Positions 9,239 to 18,233 of a stretch of DNA of 48,195 nucleotides are shown in pieces (position 1 is the first letter of the stretch; each line of letters begins with the position of its first letter). The notes below the pieces were generated by a model. It searched no databases and was not told the DNA's origin. It saw only the letters and a program-made list of their open reading frames with translations. Position numbers and translations under genes: made by a program. This DNA comes from Methylomonas sp. (GTDB lineage Bacteria > Pseudomonadota > Gammaproteobacteria > Methylococcales > Methylomonadaceae), in NCBI GenBank assembly GCA_026989395.1, contig JALSJK010000142.1, positions 1 to 48,195 on the forward strand, written 5' to 3'.

Positions 9239-10498
9239 TTAAAATTCTATGCCGCCACCAACCCAAATTTTCTGGGTATCATTTTTGAAACCGCCAGGTG
9301 CATTGTCATCACCAACGTAATAGGCGTAACTTGCCATTACCTTGTAATGTTCGCCAAATTTCTTTTTGATATAAAAATCATATTCATTACCAAAATCGAC
9401 ATCTCCACCATCATCCTGAAAATTATGGTAAACAAAAGTTAGTGTGGTGCCCATTAATTTGCCACCCAGGGAAAAGTTAATATCACGCAGACCAATGGCT
9501 GGTGTGACTAGAAAACGGTCTGCCCAACCCTGAAATTTGTGATTGGTTCCCAACGGAGTAATGAACGCTTTTCTGTTTCGATCACTGCCGAGACTTTCAA
9601 CATTGGCTTTAGCAGTCACGCCGAATGCAGTCACGCCTGCCATTAAATTATAACGATGTACCTCATACCTAACCGGGTTATTGCCATGATCCTCCTGAAA
9701 ACTGTATTCAGCAGTGTAATGAAGCTTAACGTCTTCATTCAATTTTGGCGAGCCATTCAGCGCAATACCAAAAGTTCGGTTTGACTTGCCAAAATTTGAC
9801 TTGTCATCAACAAATTTTTGCCAATAGCCATACCCTGTTGCAGTACCAAGATCACCAAATTTGTATTTAACATTAACAAACGGCGCTTCAATATTATCCA
9901 GACGGGAAACAATATTTTTTATCCGGCCGATATATCCGCCAATGATAGTCAAATTCGGAATTGATTTATTGGTGACCATCACAGCATCATAAGTCTGCTC
10001 CATTTGCCGCCACCCGACATTACCAATGAAACGCGAGTCATCTAACACTATACGTTGTCGACCACCCTTGATGACTGTATCCGGAATTCCATTATAAGTA
10101 ATCCATAACTGGTTTAAATCATGTCTATCTGCTGGATCTGCGATAACATGATATCGCTTATCGCCACTAGTAATTCCATTGTAGTCATTCTGTGCAGCAT
10201 ACAGCGTTTCATATTCTGCAAAACCCTGGAAACCAAAAAGTTCAGGCGTCAAATAACCTAGCCGCAATCTAAAGGTATTGGCATGCGCAGGAAGTGGTGC
10301 AGTACCTTTGGTATCAGCATATTCATAACGGTAACGCAGATTAAATTTGATCTGACCGTATTTACCATCTTCCTGGCCAAACTTCAGCGCATTTTCGATA
10401 GATTTATCAATTTCTGAGGCATTAATTGTTAAAGGTAACAAGGCAATTACCATAAGCAATCGTTTCGATTGACTTACCGAAATGTTAAGTTTTTGCAT
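9239..10498 (-). CDS. Outer-membrane beta-barrel porin, alginate-export-like
   Basis: 419 residues from the ATG at 10498, chosen because AGGATG lies at proper spacing and a normal signal peptide (LLMVIALLPLTINA) follows; a frame-extending start at 10534 has no support. The mature protein alternates polar and aromatic residues in many short strands and ends in Phe (GGGIEF), the usual barrel-assembly signal. RLRLGYLTPELFGFQGFAEYE and LNQLWITYNG recall alginate_exp/Opr-type porins. Substrate unknown. A promoter and dyad lie upstream at 10650-10690, a terminator downstream. Confidence 0.8.
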   Translation of the reverse strand: MQKLNISVSQSKRLLMVIALLPLTINASEIDKSIENALKFGQEDGKYGQIKFNLRYRYEYADTKGTAPLPAHANTFRLRLGYLTPELFGFQGFAEYETLYAAQNDYNGITSGDKRYHVIADPADRHDLNQLWITYNGIPDTVIKGGRQRIVLDDSRFIGNVGWRQMEQTYDAVMVTNKSIPNLTIIGGYIGRIKNIVSRLDNIEAPFVNVKYKFGDLGTATGYGYWQKFVDDKSNFGKSNRTFGIALNGSPKLNEDVKLHYTAEYSFQEDHGNNPVRYEVHRYNLMAGVTAFGVTAKANVESLGSDRNRKAFITPLGTNHKFQGWADRFLVTPAIGLRDINFSLGGKLMGTTLTFVYHNFQDDGGDVDFGNEYDFYIKKKFGEHYKVMASYAYYVGDDNAPGGFKNDTQKIWVGGGIEF

Positions 10499-10649
10499 TA
10501 AAATCATCCTTTTTGAAGTAAGGAAAAAAATCATGGCTCATAATGAACAGCGTTACCCCAACACCACTTCCCTGAAATAATCAACCATCACCAATCAGGA
10601 AAAATGGGCAAAGAAAAGCAGTCTAACAAAAGCCACACAAAAAATAAGT

Positions 10650-10690
10650 TTATTACGATGTAATAATACAATATTTTCGTTAAAAATCAA
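10650..10690 (-). promoter_or_regulatory. Candidate sigma-70 promoter and operator for the porin gene
   Basis: On the minus strand TTGATT (10690-10685) and TATTAT (10668-10663) are 16 bp apart. A perfect 7-3-7 dyad TTATTAC-GAT-GTAATAA (10650-10666) overlaps the -10 box and the expected start site, as a repressor operator would. Both matches are by eye. Confidence 0.45.
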
Positions 10691-10695
10691 TATAA

Positions 10696-11619
10696 TTATG
10701 ATCTTGCCTGACTGGCGATATAAACCCCTGTTAGCACCAAAAGTGTGCCGCCAATCTGCACCCATGTAATGGTTTCCTGTAGAAAAAACCAGGAAAGAAA
10801 TAAAGTTCCGACCGGCCCCGTTGAACTTATAATCGAAGCCGTACCCGAACCAATCCGTCTGATTCCGGCATTCATTAAAAAAGCAGGAAGAATAGTTGAA
10901 AAAACTGCCATTAAGCCCGCCAGAGCATAAATTTTTCCTGAAAAACTTGGAACATTCAATTCATGACTGATCGCAAAATGAACCAAAGTTACCAAACATG
11001 CCACCGACATGGACAAAGCAGTAAATCGCGCAGACCCCATGCGTTTGATCATTACCCCGCTGCCAATCAGAAACAGGGCAAAACTGATTGCACTTGAAAA
11101 AACCAGCACTGACCCTTTGAGTACATTCACGGAGTCCATTTGCATATTTTCAATAAATACCACTAACATTCCCGAATAGCCGATCAACAAGGCAAGCAAA
11201 ACTCGTAGTGAAATCGGCTGTCTGAAAATTATTGCGGAAAACAGGATAACGAAGGTCGGATACAGAAATAGAATCACACGCTCCAAGCCAGCAGAAATAA
11301 ACAGTAAGCCGGTAAAATCAAGTAAACTTGACCAGTAATATCCCACCGCACCCAGAATCAGAACCCCGAACCAATCTTTGCCTCTGAGCACATCTTCATG
11401 ATTTTGCTTGCCCTGCCAAATTGCAACCAACAAAAAAGCTGGGAGGGCCATCACCATCCGTAACGCCATCAAAGTAATGGCATCAACTGTCTGATCACAT
11501 TGATAGGCCAGCTTGATAATTACCGCTTTCGCTGAAAAGCCCAGCGCCGCAATCAATACAAAACCTGCACCAATCAATATTTGTCTTTTGCTAATAATTG
11601 GGGATTGGGGTTGTTGCAC
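10696..11619 (-). CDS. EamA/DMT-family transporter
   Basis: 307 residues with about ten membrane segments arranged as two EamA repeats (first ~15-155, second ~165-305), the fold of drug/metabolite exporters. Substrate cannot be inferred. The start is GTG (11619) with GGAG six bases upstream. The tail RIGSGTASIISSTGPVGTLFLSW is a typical EamA second-repeat segment. The 5' leader can form mutually exclusive hairpins, one of which would hide the start codon (see 11618-11694). Confidence 0.88.
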   Translation of the reverse strand: MQQPQSPIISKRQILIGAGFVLIAALGFSAKAVIIKLAYQCDQTVDAITLMALRMVMALPAFLLVAIWQGKQNHEDVLRGKDWFGVLILGAVGYYWSSLLDFTGLLFISAGLERVILFLYPTFVILFSAIIFRQPISLRVLLALLIGYSGMLVVFIENMQMDSVNVLKGSVLVFSSAISFALFLIGSGVMIKRMGSARFTALSMSVACLVTLVHFAISHELNVPSFSGKIYALAGLMAVFSTILPAFLMNAGIRRIGSGTASIISSTGPVGTLFLSWFFLQETITWVQIGGTLLVLTGVYIASQARS

Positions 11620-11694
11620 AAGATTCTCCTGTTAAAAACAACGAATCTTGTTTGATAAATCCTTGGCAGCCAGGACAAGATTCGTCGTGGCTGC
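11618..11694 (-). promoter_or_regulatory. Structured leader with mutually exclusive pairings
   Basis: Read along the minus-strand mRNA: segment 1 ACGAATCTTGT (11685-11675), segment 2 ACAAGATTCGT (11651-11641), segment 3 AATCTTGT (11625-11618, next to GGAG and reaching into the GTG start). Segments 1 and 2 pair perfectly over 11 bp; segment 2 can instead pair with segment 3 over 8 bp and block initiation. A further stem GCAGCCA/TGGCTGC (11666-11672/11688-11694) encloses segment 1. This is the logic of a translational switch; no known riboswitch family is recognised. Confidence 0.45.
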
Positions 11695-11826
11695 TTGGAT
11701 AAAGTGGATTATTTACACATCAAATCAAGACCACACGACAAATTGAGCAATTTGCGTAGCCAGAGACCTTTTAATAACTGATGCATAAATATTGAATTCA
11801 TGCCGTTATTCTAGAATAAATTCGGA

Positions 11827-11992
11827 ATATACTTCGCGCGGCCACGGATGCGGAATTTATAGCATACTGATTTTTGTCGAGAGCAAGGCACTAAAACAGG
11901 CGCATAGCAAGCTACGCAACTGTTTTAGTAACGCAGCTATCGGCAAAAACTCAGTCGTTAGAAATCTGCAGTCGTGGCCGCGCGAAGTATAT
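11827..11992. repeat. Palindromic miniature element, family A, copy 2
   Basis: 166 bp with perfect 20-bp terminal inverted repeats (11827-11846 / 11973-11992) containing TACTTCGCGCGGCCACG. Its reverse complement aligns along its length with the copy at 6434-6606. No ORF. It fills most of the gap between the EamA gene and radA. Confidence 0.85.
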
Positions 11993-12001
11993 CTACAAAG
12001 G

Positions 12002-13378
12002 CTAACTCTCATCCATAACCCCCAAAGCTTCTGCCAAATTAGTAACCGGAAAAACTGTCAACCCAGGAATCGATTTTTTCGGTGCATTGGCTTTGGGAAT
12101 AATGGCTTTTTTAAATCCATGCTTGGCAGCATCGTTTAATCTTGCGAAACCATTGGCAACTGGCCTGATTTCACCATTTAGACCGATTTCGCCAAAATAA
12201 AATGAATCATAAGCAATAACCTTGTCTTTCAGGCTGGAGACAATCCCTGCGACAATGGCCAGATCAGAGCTGGTTTCTGTGACTTTGATTCCCCCGACGA
12301 CATTAGCATAAATCTCATCATTGGCAGTAAAAATACCACCATGACGCGAAAGTACGGCAAGCAGCATTGCCAAACGATTCTGGTCAAAGCCAACTGCCAG
12401 GCGCCGAGGATTACCATATTGGCATTCCGTTACCAATGCCTGAATCTCTACCAGTAAAGGCCGGGTTCCTTCCCATAAAACGGTTACAACGCTGCCTGAT
12501 GACGGTTTTTCCGAACGGGACAAAAACATTGCTGAAGGGTTTTTCACCTCTTTTAATCCTGTGCTTTCCATCGCAAAAAAGCCCAGCTCTCCCACGCTGC
12601 CGAAACGGTTTTTATCAGCGCGTAATACTCTAAATCTGGAATCATCTGTCGCGGAAAGAATCACCTGAGTATCGACAATATGACTCAACGTCATGGGACC
12701 AGCTAACGACTGGTCTTTGGTGACATGGCCTACCAGAAAAATCGACACGCCATGCCGCTTTGCATATTGAGTCAGATAACTCGCTGATTCTCTAACCTGG
12801 GAAACAGAACCCGGCGCGGATTCAGTGTCTTGATGATGCATGACCTGTATCGAGTCAATCACCAAAACCTTTGGGTGCTCCTGATTTAACACATCACAAA
12901 TCCTTTGTACTGATGTTTCGGCAAGCATTTTGATATTTTGAACAGGCAAACCTAAACGATGCGCCCGTTCAGCTATTTGTTGCAGGGATTCCTCCCCTGA
13001 AACATATAAAACCGCTTCATTACGCTGCGCAATTCGGGCTATAGCCTGCAGCAAAATAGTACTTTTCCCTGCACCTGGTGCTCCGCCAATCAAAACTACA
13101 CTACCGAACACAATCCCTCCACCTAATACCCGGTCAAATTCGCCGATTCCTGTTGATATTCTTTCTGCTTTTGCTAAATCCACCTCGGCTAATAACTGTA
13201 CTTCCGAGCGACTTCCTGCGTAACCTGAGTGGCGGTTACCAGATGCTGTTTGACTGCTGCCCAAACGGACTTCTTTCACGGTATTCCATTCGCCACAACT
13301 GCCGCACTGCCCCGCCCAGCGAGGAAAATCAGCGCCACATTCGGTACAAACAAAACCTATTTTAGCTTTCTTTGCCAT
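12002..13378 (-). CDS. radA: DNA repair protein RadA
   Basis: A RecA-like ATPase promoting branch migration in recombinational repair. 458 residues from the ATG at 13378 (MAKKAKIGFVC); the frame is open to 13420 but the extension is not RadA-like. A zinc finger with C11, C14, C25 and C28 is followed by Walker A GGAPGAGKST, the RadA-specific DKNRFGSVGELGFF motif and a C-terminal Lon-protease-like domain (YANVVGGIKVTETSSDLAI). Last gene of dnaB-alr-radA, 2 bp after the alr stop. Confidence 0.97.
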   Translation of the reverse strand: MAKKAKIGFVCTECGADFPRWAGQCGSCGEWNTVKEVRLGSSQTASGNRHSGYAGSRSEVQLLAEVDLAKAERISTGIGEFDRVLGGGIVFGSVVLIGGAPGAGKSTILLQAIARIAQRNEAVLYVSGEESLQQIAERAHRLGLPVQNIKMLAETSVQRICDVLNQEHPKVLVIDSIQVMHHQDTESAPGSVSQVRESASYLTQYAKRHGVSIFLVGHVTKDQSLAGPMTLSHIVDTQVILSATDDSRFRVLRADKNRFGSVGELGFFAMESTGLKEVKNPSAMFLSRSEKPSSGSVVTVLWEGTRPLLVEIQALVTECQYGNPRRLAVGFDQNRLAMLLAVLSRHGGIFTANDEIYANVVGGIKVTETSSDLAIVAGIVSSLKDKVIAYDSFYFGEIGLNGEIRPVANGFARLNDAAKHGFKKAIIPKANAPKKSIPGLTVFPVTNLAEALGVMDES

Positions 13379-13380
13379 GA

Positions 13381-14457
13381 TTATTTTTCGATAATTTGTA
13401 CTCGCTGAGTGATTCCACATAATAGGGTATATGGAATAGTTTCAGCGCAAGCAGCTATTTCTTCAACCGGCAAACCTTGTCCCCATAAAAGCACCGGATC
13501 ACCTGGTTTGGCCTCAGGACAATTATCAAGATCAACAGTAATCATATCCATGGAAACCCGGCCCACCAGTGGTACTCGAACACCATTAACCAAAACTGGC
13601 GTTTCAGGACGGGTATGACGCGGATAACCGTCTCCATAACCAATTGCAATCACCCCCAGTTTAGTGGATTTTTGACAGCGCCATTGACTGCCATAACCAA
13701 CGGCATCACCTACATTTAACTGTTTGGTTGCAATAATTCTGGAATGTAGACTCATCACTGGGCGAAGTTCAAAATTATCAGCAGTTTCTTCAGGAAAAGG
13801 AGAAACGCCAAATAACATTAGCCCTGGCCTAACCCAATCCGTAATAGCATCCGGCCAGGCCAAAATACCGGCAGAATTAGCAATACTTAGTTCCCCAGAA
13901 AAAGACTCTACCGCCTGTTTAAACTCATCAATTTGCTGCAAAGTTGAGGGATTCTGAATATCGTCTGCATTGGCAAGATGAGTCATTAACCTGACTGGTT
14001 TTTCAATAATATGGCTTTCAAGTAATTGGCCGTAAGCTAAATCAAATCCTTCTTTGTTAAATCCCAACCGGTTCATGCCGGTATCCAGTTTCAACCAGAC
14101 AGCAAATGACTTATCCGTTCTGACTTCTTTTATTAAAGCTAATTGATGCTCTGCATGAATGACCGATTCAAGATGAAATTCCAGAATGTCTTGCAATTCG
14201 TCTAAACAACTGAATCCTTCCAGAACCACAATCCTTTTTGCAAAACCATTGTTTCGTAAGCGAATCGCCTCATCAACCCTTGCTACAGCAATAGCTTCAA
14301 TATCTTGCAAAGCTGCTGCCACCCGCGGCAATCCATGACCATAGGCATTGGCTTTAATGACCGCCATGACCTTGGCATTTGGGGCTTTACGACGAACGAT
14401 TTCCAGATTGTGTTGTAAAGCTTCAAGATCCAGTTCTGCGTAGGCAGCTGGATTCAT
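13381..14457 (-). CDS. alr: Alanine racemase
   Basis: A PLP enzyme interconverting L- and D-alanine for peptidoglycan. The PLP lysine is K35 in VIKANAYGHG; the catalytic Tyr is in DAVGYGSQW in the C-terminal beta domain, and RPGLMLFG is a further motif. Start at the ATG 14457, which overlaps the dnaB stop (TGATG); the preceding TTG at 14460 is less likely. 358 residues, normal length. The tight spacing to dnaB and radA indicates one transcript. Confidence 0.96.
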   Translation of the reverse strand: MNPAAYAELDLEALQHNLEIVRRKAPNAKVMAVIKANAYGHGLPRVAAALQDIEAIAVARVDEAIRLRNNGFAKRIVVLEGFSCLDELQDILEFHLESVIHAEHQLALIKEVRTDKSFAVWLKLDTGMNRLGFNKEGFDLAYGQLLESHIIEKPVRLMTHLANADDIQNPSTLQQIDEFKQAVESFSGELSIANSAGILAWPDAITDWVRPGLMLFGVSPFPEETADNFELRPVMSLHSRIIATKQLNVGDAVGYGSQWRCQKSTKLGVIAIGYGDGYPRHTRPETPVLVNGVRVPLVGRVSMDMITVDLDNCPEAKPGDPVLLWGQGLPVEEIAACAETIPYTLLCGITQRVQIIEK

Positions 14458-15848
14458 CAATAACCCTCGTCTGCGTAAGGATCAGGAACAAAATTTTCGA
14501 AGCGGGTAAATTGCCCCAAGAATGTCAATCTGACTGTCCCAATTGGTCCATTCCTTTGTTTGCCGATAATAATTTCCGCAATACCTTTGTCAGGACTGTC
14601 TTCGTTATAAACCTCATCACGGTAAACAAATGCAATCACATCCGCATCCTGTTCGATACTGCCAGATTCCCGCAGATCTGACATAACCGGGCGCTTGTTA
14701 GGCCGCTGCTCCAGATTCCGGTTAAGCTGTGACAAAGCCACTACCGGCACGTTTAATTCTTTTGCCAAAGCTTTTAAACCCCGGGAAATATCAGAAATTT
14801 GCTGAACCCGATTTTCACCACTGGAAGGTGATTGCATCAGCTGCAAATAATCCAGCACAATCAATCCCAACTGACCATGTTCACGAACCAGACGACGCGC
14901 TCTGGAACGAACCTCTGTCGGTGTCAAGGCAGGCGTATCATCAATGAACAATTTGGTTTCAGCAAGAATATTAATAGCAGATGTCAAACGCGGCCATTCA
15001 TCATCATCTAATTTGCCAGTACGAACTTTATGCTGATCAATTCGGCCTAATGAAGACATCATCCGCATCGCCAACGCATCACCCGGCATTTCCATACTGA
15101 ATACGGCAACCGGTTTATCACCTTTGATGGCAATATTCTCGGCCATATTCATGGCAATCGTGGTTTTTCCCATTGAAGGCCGCCCCGCAACGATAATCAG
15201 ATCACCAGCCTGCAAACCCGATGTCATTTCATCAAAATCAGTAAATCCTGTTGCCGCACCTGTGATTGAACCTTCCCGTTCAAACAGCGTTTCAATTTTA
15301 TCAACAGCGTGAGCCAACAGCGATTTTATCGAATTAAAACCGCCCTCACCCCGCTGTTTTTGCTCTGCAATTTCAAAAACCTGGCGTTCAGCATTTTCCA
15401 GTAATTCAGTCGTTTCCCTGCCCTCGGTATTAAATGCTGAATCTGAAATTTCAGTACCGACATGAATCAATTGCCGTAAAACCGACCGATCCCGTACGAT
15501 ATCAGCATAGGCTTTGATATTTGCAGCACTGGGAGTATCTTTAGCTAAAGTTCCCAGATAGGCCAAACCGCCGACATCTTGCAAATTGGCTTTTTTTTCC
15601 AGCTCTTCTGATAAGGTAACAACATCGAACGGAATCTGTTTCTCGGATAATTCAGCAATAGCTGCAAAAATCAAGCGATGTTCCTTGCGATAAAAATCCA
15701 CTTCAGAAACCCGGTCTGCAACTTGATCCCAGGTTTCATTGTCCAGCATTAAACCACCCAATACAGACTGCTCTGCCTGAATGGAATAAGGGGGAACTCT
15801 TAACGATTCAACTGAACGATCGCGCTTGATTGTAGAAAATTCGGCCAT
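14457..15848 (-). CDS. dnaB: Replicative DNA helicase DnaB
   Basis: 463 residues. The N-terminal DnaB domain starts at ~PPYSIQAEQSVLGGLM; the RecA-like motor has Walker A GRPSMGKTT near residue 225, Walker B LIVLDYLQLM and the arginine-finger region NRNLEQRPNKRPVMSDLRESG. No intein interrupts the P-loop. It unwinds DNA at the fork as a hexamer. First gene of the dnaB-alr-radA operon; the upstream region is occupied by a family B repeat. Confidence 0.97.
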   Translation of the reverse strand: MAEFSTIKRDRSVESLRVPPYSIQAEQSVLGGLMLDNETWDQVADRVSEVDFYRKEHRLIFAAIAELSEKQIPFDVVTLSEELEKKANLQDVGGLAYLGTLAKDTPSAANIKAYADIVRDRSVLRQLIHVGTEISDSAFNTEGRETTELLENAERQVFEIAEQKQRGEGGFNSIKSLLAHAVDKIETLFEREGSITGAATGFTDFDEMTSGLQAGDLIIVAGRPSMGKTTIAMNMAENIAIKGDKPVAVFSMEMPGDALAMRMMSSLGRIDQHKVRTGKLDDDEWPRLTSAINILAETKLFIDDTPALTPTEVRSRARRLVREHGQLGLIVLDYLQLMQSPSSGENRVQQISDISRGLKALAKELNVPVVALSQLNRNLEQRPNKRPVMSDLRESGSIEQDADVIAFVYRDEVYNEDSPDKGIAEIIIGKQRNGPIGTVRLTFLGQFTRFENFVPDPYADEGY

Positions 15849-16176
15849 CTTGATATGTTTTAATTGATGTCATAATGTAACTATTCAGCATATTAAATTT
15901 AGCTAGGATTACTCAATATCAGTGATTTATGGAAGAAGTGTATGTGTCATGGATGACACAAGCAAGCCTACAGGGAAGTATTCACGGCGTCTTCTGGAAT
16001 AAGTCACTGATATTGATTCTATAAATATGCTGAATAGTTACGCCATAATTATATCAATTTCTGCCACCGATGATTGCCATCATTTCCTGAAACAACGCTT
16101 TGCAATTTATTGTACACTCTACCGACCTTACAAAATTGACTATAATGGCAGTATTCACCTTAAACAGGAGATTTGC
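15849..16176. other. Intergenic between dnaB and the PilZ gene
   Basis: 328 bp between divergent genes. About half is the family B element (15877-16041). The rest holds a -10-like TATAAT at 16141-16146 (no good -35) and AGGAG at 16166-16170 for the PilZ gene. An ORF starting inside the repeat at 16027 is in frame with the PilZ gene but is not protein-like. Confidence 0.6.
15877..16041. mobile_element. MITE-like element, family B, copy 1
   Basis: 165 bp with 17-bp terminal inverted repeats GTAACTATTCAGCATAT (15877-15893 / 16025-16041). Flanked by GTCATAAT (15869-15876) and GCCATAAT (16042-16049), a 7/8 match that fits an aged 8-bp target duplication. Interior nearly identical to the copy at 36405-36568. 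Non-coding. Confidence 0.88.
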
Positions 16177-16476
16177 ATGTTGGAATACGATGAGAAACGT
16201 AAATTTATTCGGATGGCAGTGGAGTGTGACATCAATTACAAATTAACGGATTCTGATCAAATGTTTAAAGGACGCTGCACTTCATTGAGTGGTGCCGGTT
16301 TATCATTTGTAGCCGACCAGGGATTTGAGCCTGGAATCAGTATGGAAGTTAATGTTATACCAGAAAGTTCTATTACCCCCCCGATGACTGCGCTAATTGA
16401 GGTCGTCAGAAATACCAGGCTTGATTCCGGCCAATACGAGATTGGTGCTCAGATCACCAGCATTAAAAACTCCTGA
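16177..16476 (+). CDS. PilZ-domain protein
   Basis: 99 residues starting MLEYDEKRKFIRM; AGGAG sits six bases before this ATG, and the upstream in-frame extension runs into a repeat. RKFIR fits the RxxxR part of the PilZ c-di-GMP site; the second half of the site (D/NxSxxG) reads TSLSGAG, with Ser in place of Asp/Asn, so binding may be weaker or altered. A single-domain PilZ protein, possibly an effector for the c-di-GMP enzyme encoded at 39378-41777. Followed by queD after 16 bp. Confidence 0.82.
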   Translation: MLEYDEKRKFIRMAVECDINYKLTDSDQMFKGRCTSLSGAGLSFVADQGFEPGISMEVNVIPESSITPPMTALIEVVRNTRLDSGQYEIGAQITSIKNS

Positions 16477-16492
16477 TTGAAACTGAATAATC

Positions 16493-16906
16493 ATGTACAC
16501 CATCACCAAAGAGGTTTATTTTTGCTATGGTCACAGATTGATGAATCATCCCGGAAAATGTCGTAATCTTCACGGCCATAGCGTCAAAGCCTCAATTACT
16601 ATAAAAGCCGAACAACTGAATGAGCAAGCGATGGTCTGTGATTTTTCCGAGATCAAATCCAGTGCTGAACAGTACATTAATAAAGAGTTGGATCATAATT
16701 TTTTGTTGCATAAAGATGACCCGATCGTCCCGTTATTAGAACAGCAAAATGAACGATTTCTGGCGTTGGACGAACACCCAACCGCGGAAGTCCTGGCTAA
16801 AATGATTTTTCAGCATATAAAAAATGCAGGATTTCAGGTTGAACAGGTAGCTTTGTGGGAAACTGCCAGCGCCAATGCCTGTTACCGGGAAATAGAGACA
16901 AGCTAA
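16493..16906 (+). CDS. queD: 6-carboxy-5,6,7,8-tetrahydropterin synthase (QueD family)
   Basis: 137 residues of the 6-pyruvoyl-tetrahydropterin synthase fold; makes a queuosine precursor from dihydroneopterin triphosphate. Zinc ligands H14 (YGHR), H27 and H29 (NLHGH) and the catalytic Cys23 in CRNLHGH are present, as is the C-terminal WETASANACY with the substrate-binding Glu. No queC or queE is nearby. The stop overlaps the next start as TAATG. Confidence 0.9.
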   Translation: MYTITKEVYFCYGHRLMNHPGKCRNLHGHSVKASITIKAEQLNEQAMVCDFSEIKSSAEQYINKELDHNFLLHKDDPIVPLLEQQNERFLALDEHPTAEVLAKMIFQHIKNAGFQVEQVALWETASANACYREIETS

Positions 16907-17352
16907 TGGGCGAAGTAAATCCAGTCAACAAATCTTTTTGTCTGGAAAAAATATGCGAAACTAATTACCAAAAATTGCTGCGTCTGATCCCTAATCTATA
17001 CAATTTTCATACGGGTGCAATTGGGCAATACTCTAATAAACCCTCATTACACCTGAAAATTATTGAGCGGACTCCTTATACCTTAACAATGCAACTCACA
17101 CATTGCTTTCCTGATGCACCAAAAGAGTTATTTGAACCCGCGGTAAAAATCCGTCTTTATAACGATGCCAAGTTAGCCGAAGTTTTACGCGATCACAGTA
17201 GAATTGATGTTTTTAAAGCGGTTGCCGATGCCAGCCAAAGCAAAAAAATCATGGATTACAAATGGTCACTTAATTATTTTTTAGGTAAATGGCTGGATTA
17301 TTGCCTACAAACTGATTATCAGTTTGTAGCTAAACTTGAAGAAATTGCTTAA
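16906..17352 (+). CDS. DUF1249 domain protein (YqiB-like)
   Basis: 148 residues from the ATG at 16906, which overlaps the queD stop (TAATG); the frame is open upstream only within queD. The sequence LLRLIPNLYNFHTGAIGQYSN and the C-terminal SLNYFLGKWLDYCL match the DUF1249/YqiB family of small soluble proteobacterial proteins of unknown role. E. coli yqiB lies beside the cpdA/nudF genes, not queD, so the context here does not help. Confidence 0.8.
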   Translation: MGEVNPVNKSFCLEKICETNYQKLLRLIPNLYNFHTGAIGQYSNKPSLHLKIIERTPYTLTMQLTHCFPDAPKELFEPAVKIRLYNDAKLAEVLRDHSRIDVFKAVADASQSKKIMDYKWSLNYFLGKWLDYCLQTDYQFVAKLEEIA

Positions 17353-17361
17353 TCATAAAAT

Positions 17362-17808
17362 TCAGTCCTCTTTTTTATATTCCCCTTCAATGACATTGGA
17401 TGGCCCAGATTTTGGTGCTTGTTGTCCCGGCGCCGCTCCAGTCGTTGTGATGATACCTTTGGCAATAATATAGTTAGCCAGCTTTTTTCGAGTCGCCGGT
17501 ATTAAACAGAGAAACCCCAGAATATCGGTAAAAAAGCCCGGGGTTAACAACAAAGCCCCACCTACCAGTAAAATAGGTCCTTCTATCATTTCAAAAGCAG
17601 GTATGGTTCCTTTAGCCAAACTTTCCTGCAATCTTAACCAGGTTGCTAAGCCTTGCTGACGCAATAACCAGGCACCCAAAACTGCGGTAAAAACCACCAA
17701 AAAAATAGTGGGGAAAACGCCAACAATGGCTCCAATTTTTAACAGTAAATAAATCTCGATAAAGGGAATTATCAGGAATAATAAAAAAATAACTTGCAAG
17801 GGATTCAT
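17362..17808 (-). CDS. fxsA: FxsA-family membrane protein
   Basis: 148 residues from MNPLQVIF; an in-frame extension to 17898 has no membrane-protein character and is dropped. Three to four hydrophobic segments, with the family core PFIEIYLLLKIGAIVG and GGALLLTPGFFTDILGFLCLIP. E. coli FxsA reduces exclusion of phage T7 by the F plasmid; its cellular role is unclear. The Gly/Pro-rich cytosolic tail ends in EGEYKKED, as often in the family. Divergent from cutA. Confidence 0.87.
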   Translation of the reverse strand: MNPLQVIFLLFLIIPFIEIYLLLKIGAIVGVFPTIFLVVFTAVLGAWLLRQQGLATWLRLQESLAKGTIPAFEMIEGPILLVGGALLLTPGFFTDILGFLCLIPATRKKLANYIIAKGIITTTGAAPGQQAPKSGPSNVIEGEYKKED

Positions 17809-17912
17809 AACCAGTCCGAATAATAAATTGTATTTGTTACAATATAAGGGTTTGAGAACTGAATTACTACTACCATCCTTAAAAATAGTTTTGCCCAAGA
17901 AAAAAATTTCTG

Positions 17913-18233
17913 ATGGAATATTTACTCATCTTAAGCACCTGCCCTGATCACCCGACTGCTGAAAAAATCGCCCGTCAACTGGTAAATGAAAAACTGGCTG
18001 CCTGTGTCAATATCCTGCCTGGCTTGACCAGTGTTTATCACTGGCAAGGCGAAATTGAAACAGCAAGCGAATGTCTGCTCATGGCCAAGACTGAAAAAAG
18101 GCACTACCAGAGTGTCGAAAGCACCATTCAAAATCTCCACCCCTATGAACTTCCCGAAATAATTGCGGTCTCTATCGACCGAGGACTTCCTGAATATTTG
18201 CAATGGATCAATTCATGCGTTTCTACAAAATAA
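17913..18233 (+). CDS. cutA: Divalent-cation tolerance protein CutA
   Basis: 106 residues, usual length. Family motifs KIARQLVNEKLAACVNI, VYHWQGEIE and YELPEIIAV are intact. It forms a small trimer that binds copper in vitro; the physiological role remains uncertain. First gene of cutA-dsbD-tlpA, overlapping dsbD, the same order as cutA-dsbD in enterobacteria. Confidence 0.95.
   Translation: MEYLLILSTCPDHPTAEKIARQLVNEKLAACVNILPGLTSVYHWQGEIETASECLLMAKTEKRHYQSVESTIQNLHPYELPEIIAVSIDRGLPEYLQWINSCVSTK

Noticed and set aside
12002-13420. radA and dnaB examined for inteins or frameshifts
   Set aside because: Both P-loop regions and full lengths are intact.
16027-16176. N-terminal extension of the PilZ gene to 16027
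   Set aside because: It begins within the terminal repeat of the family B element, is not PilZ-like, and a good AGGAG lies before the ATG at 16177.
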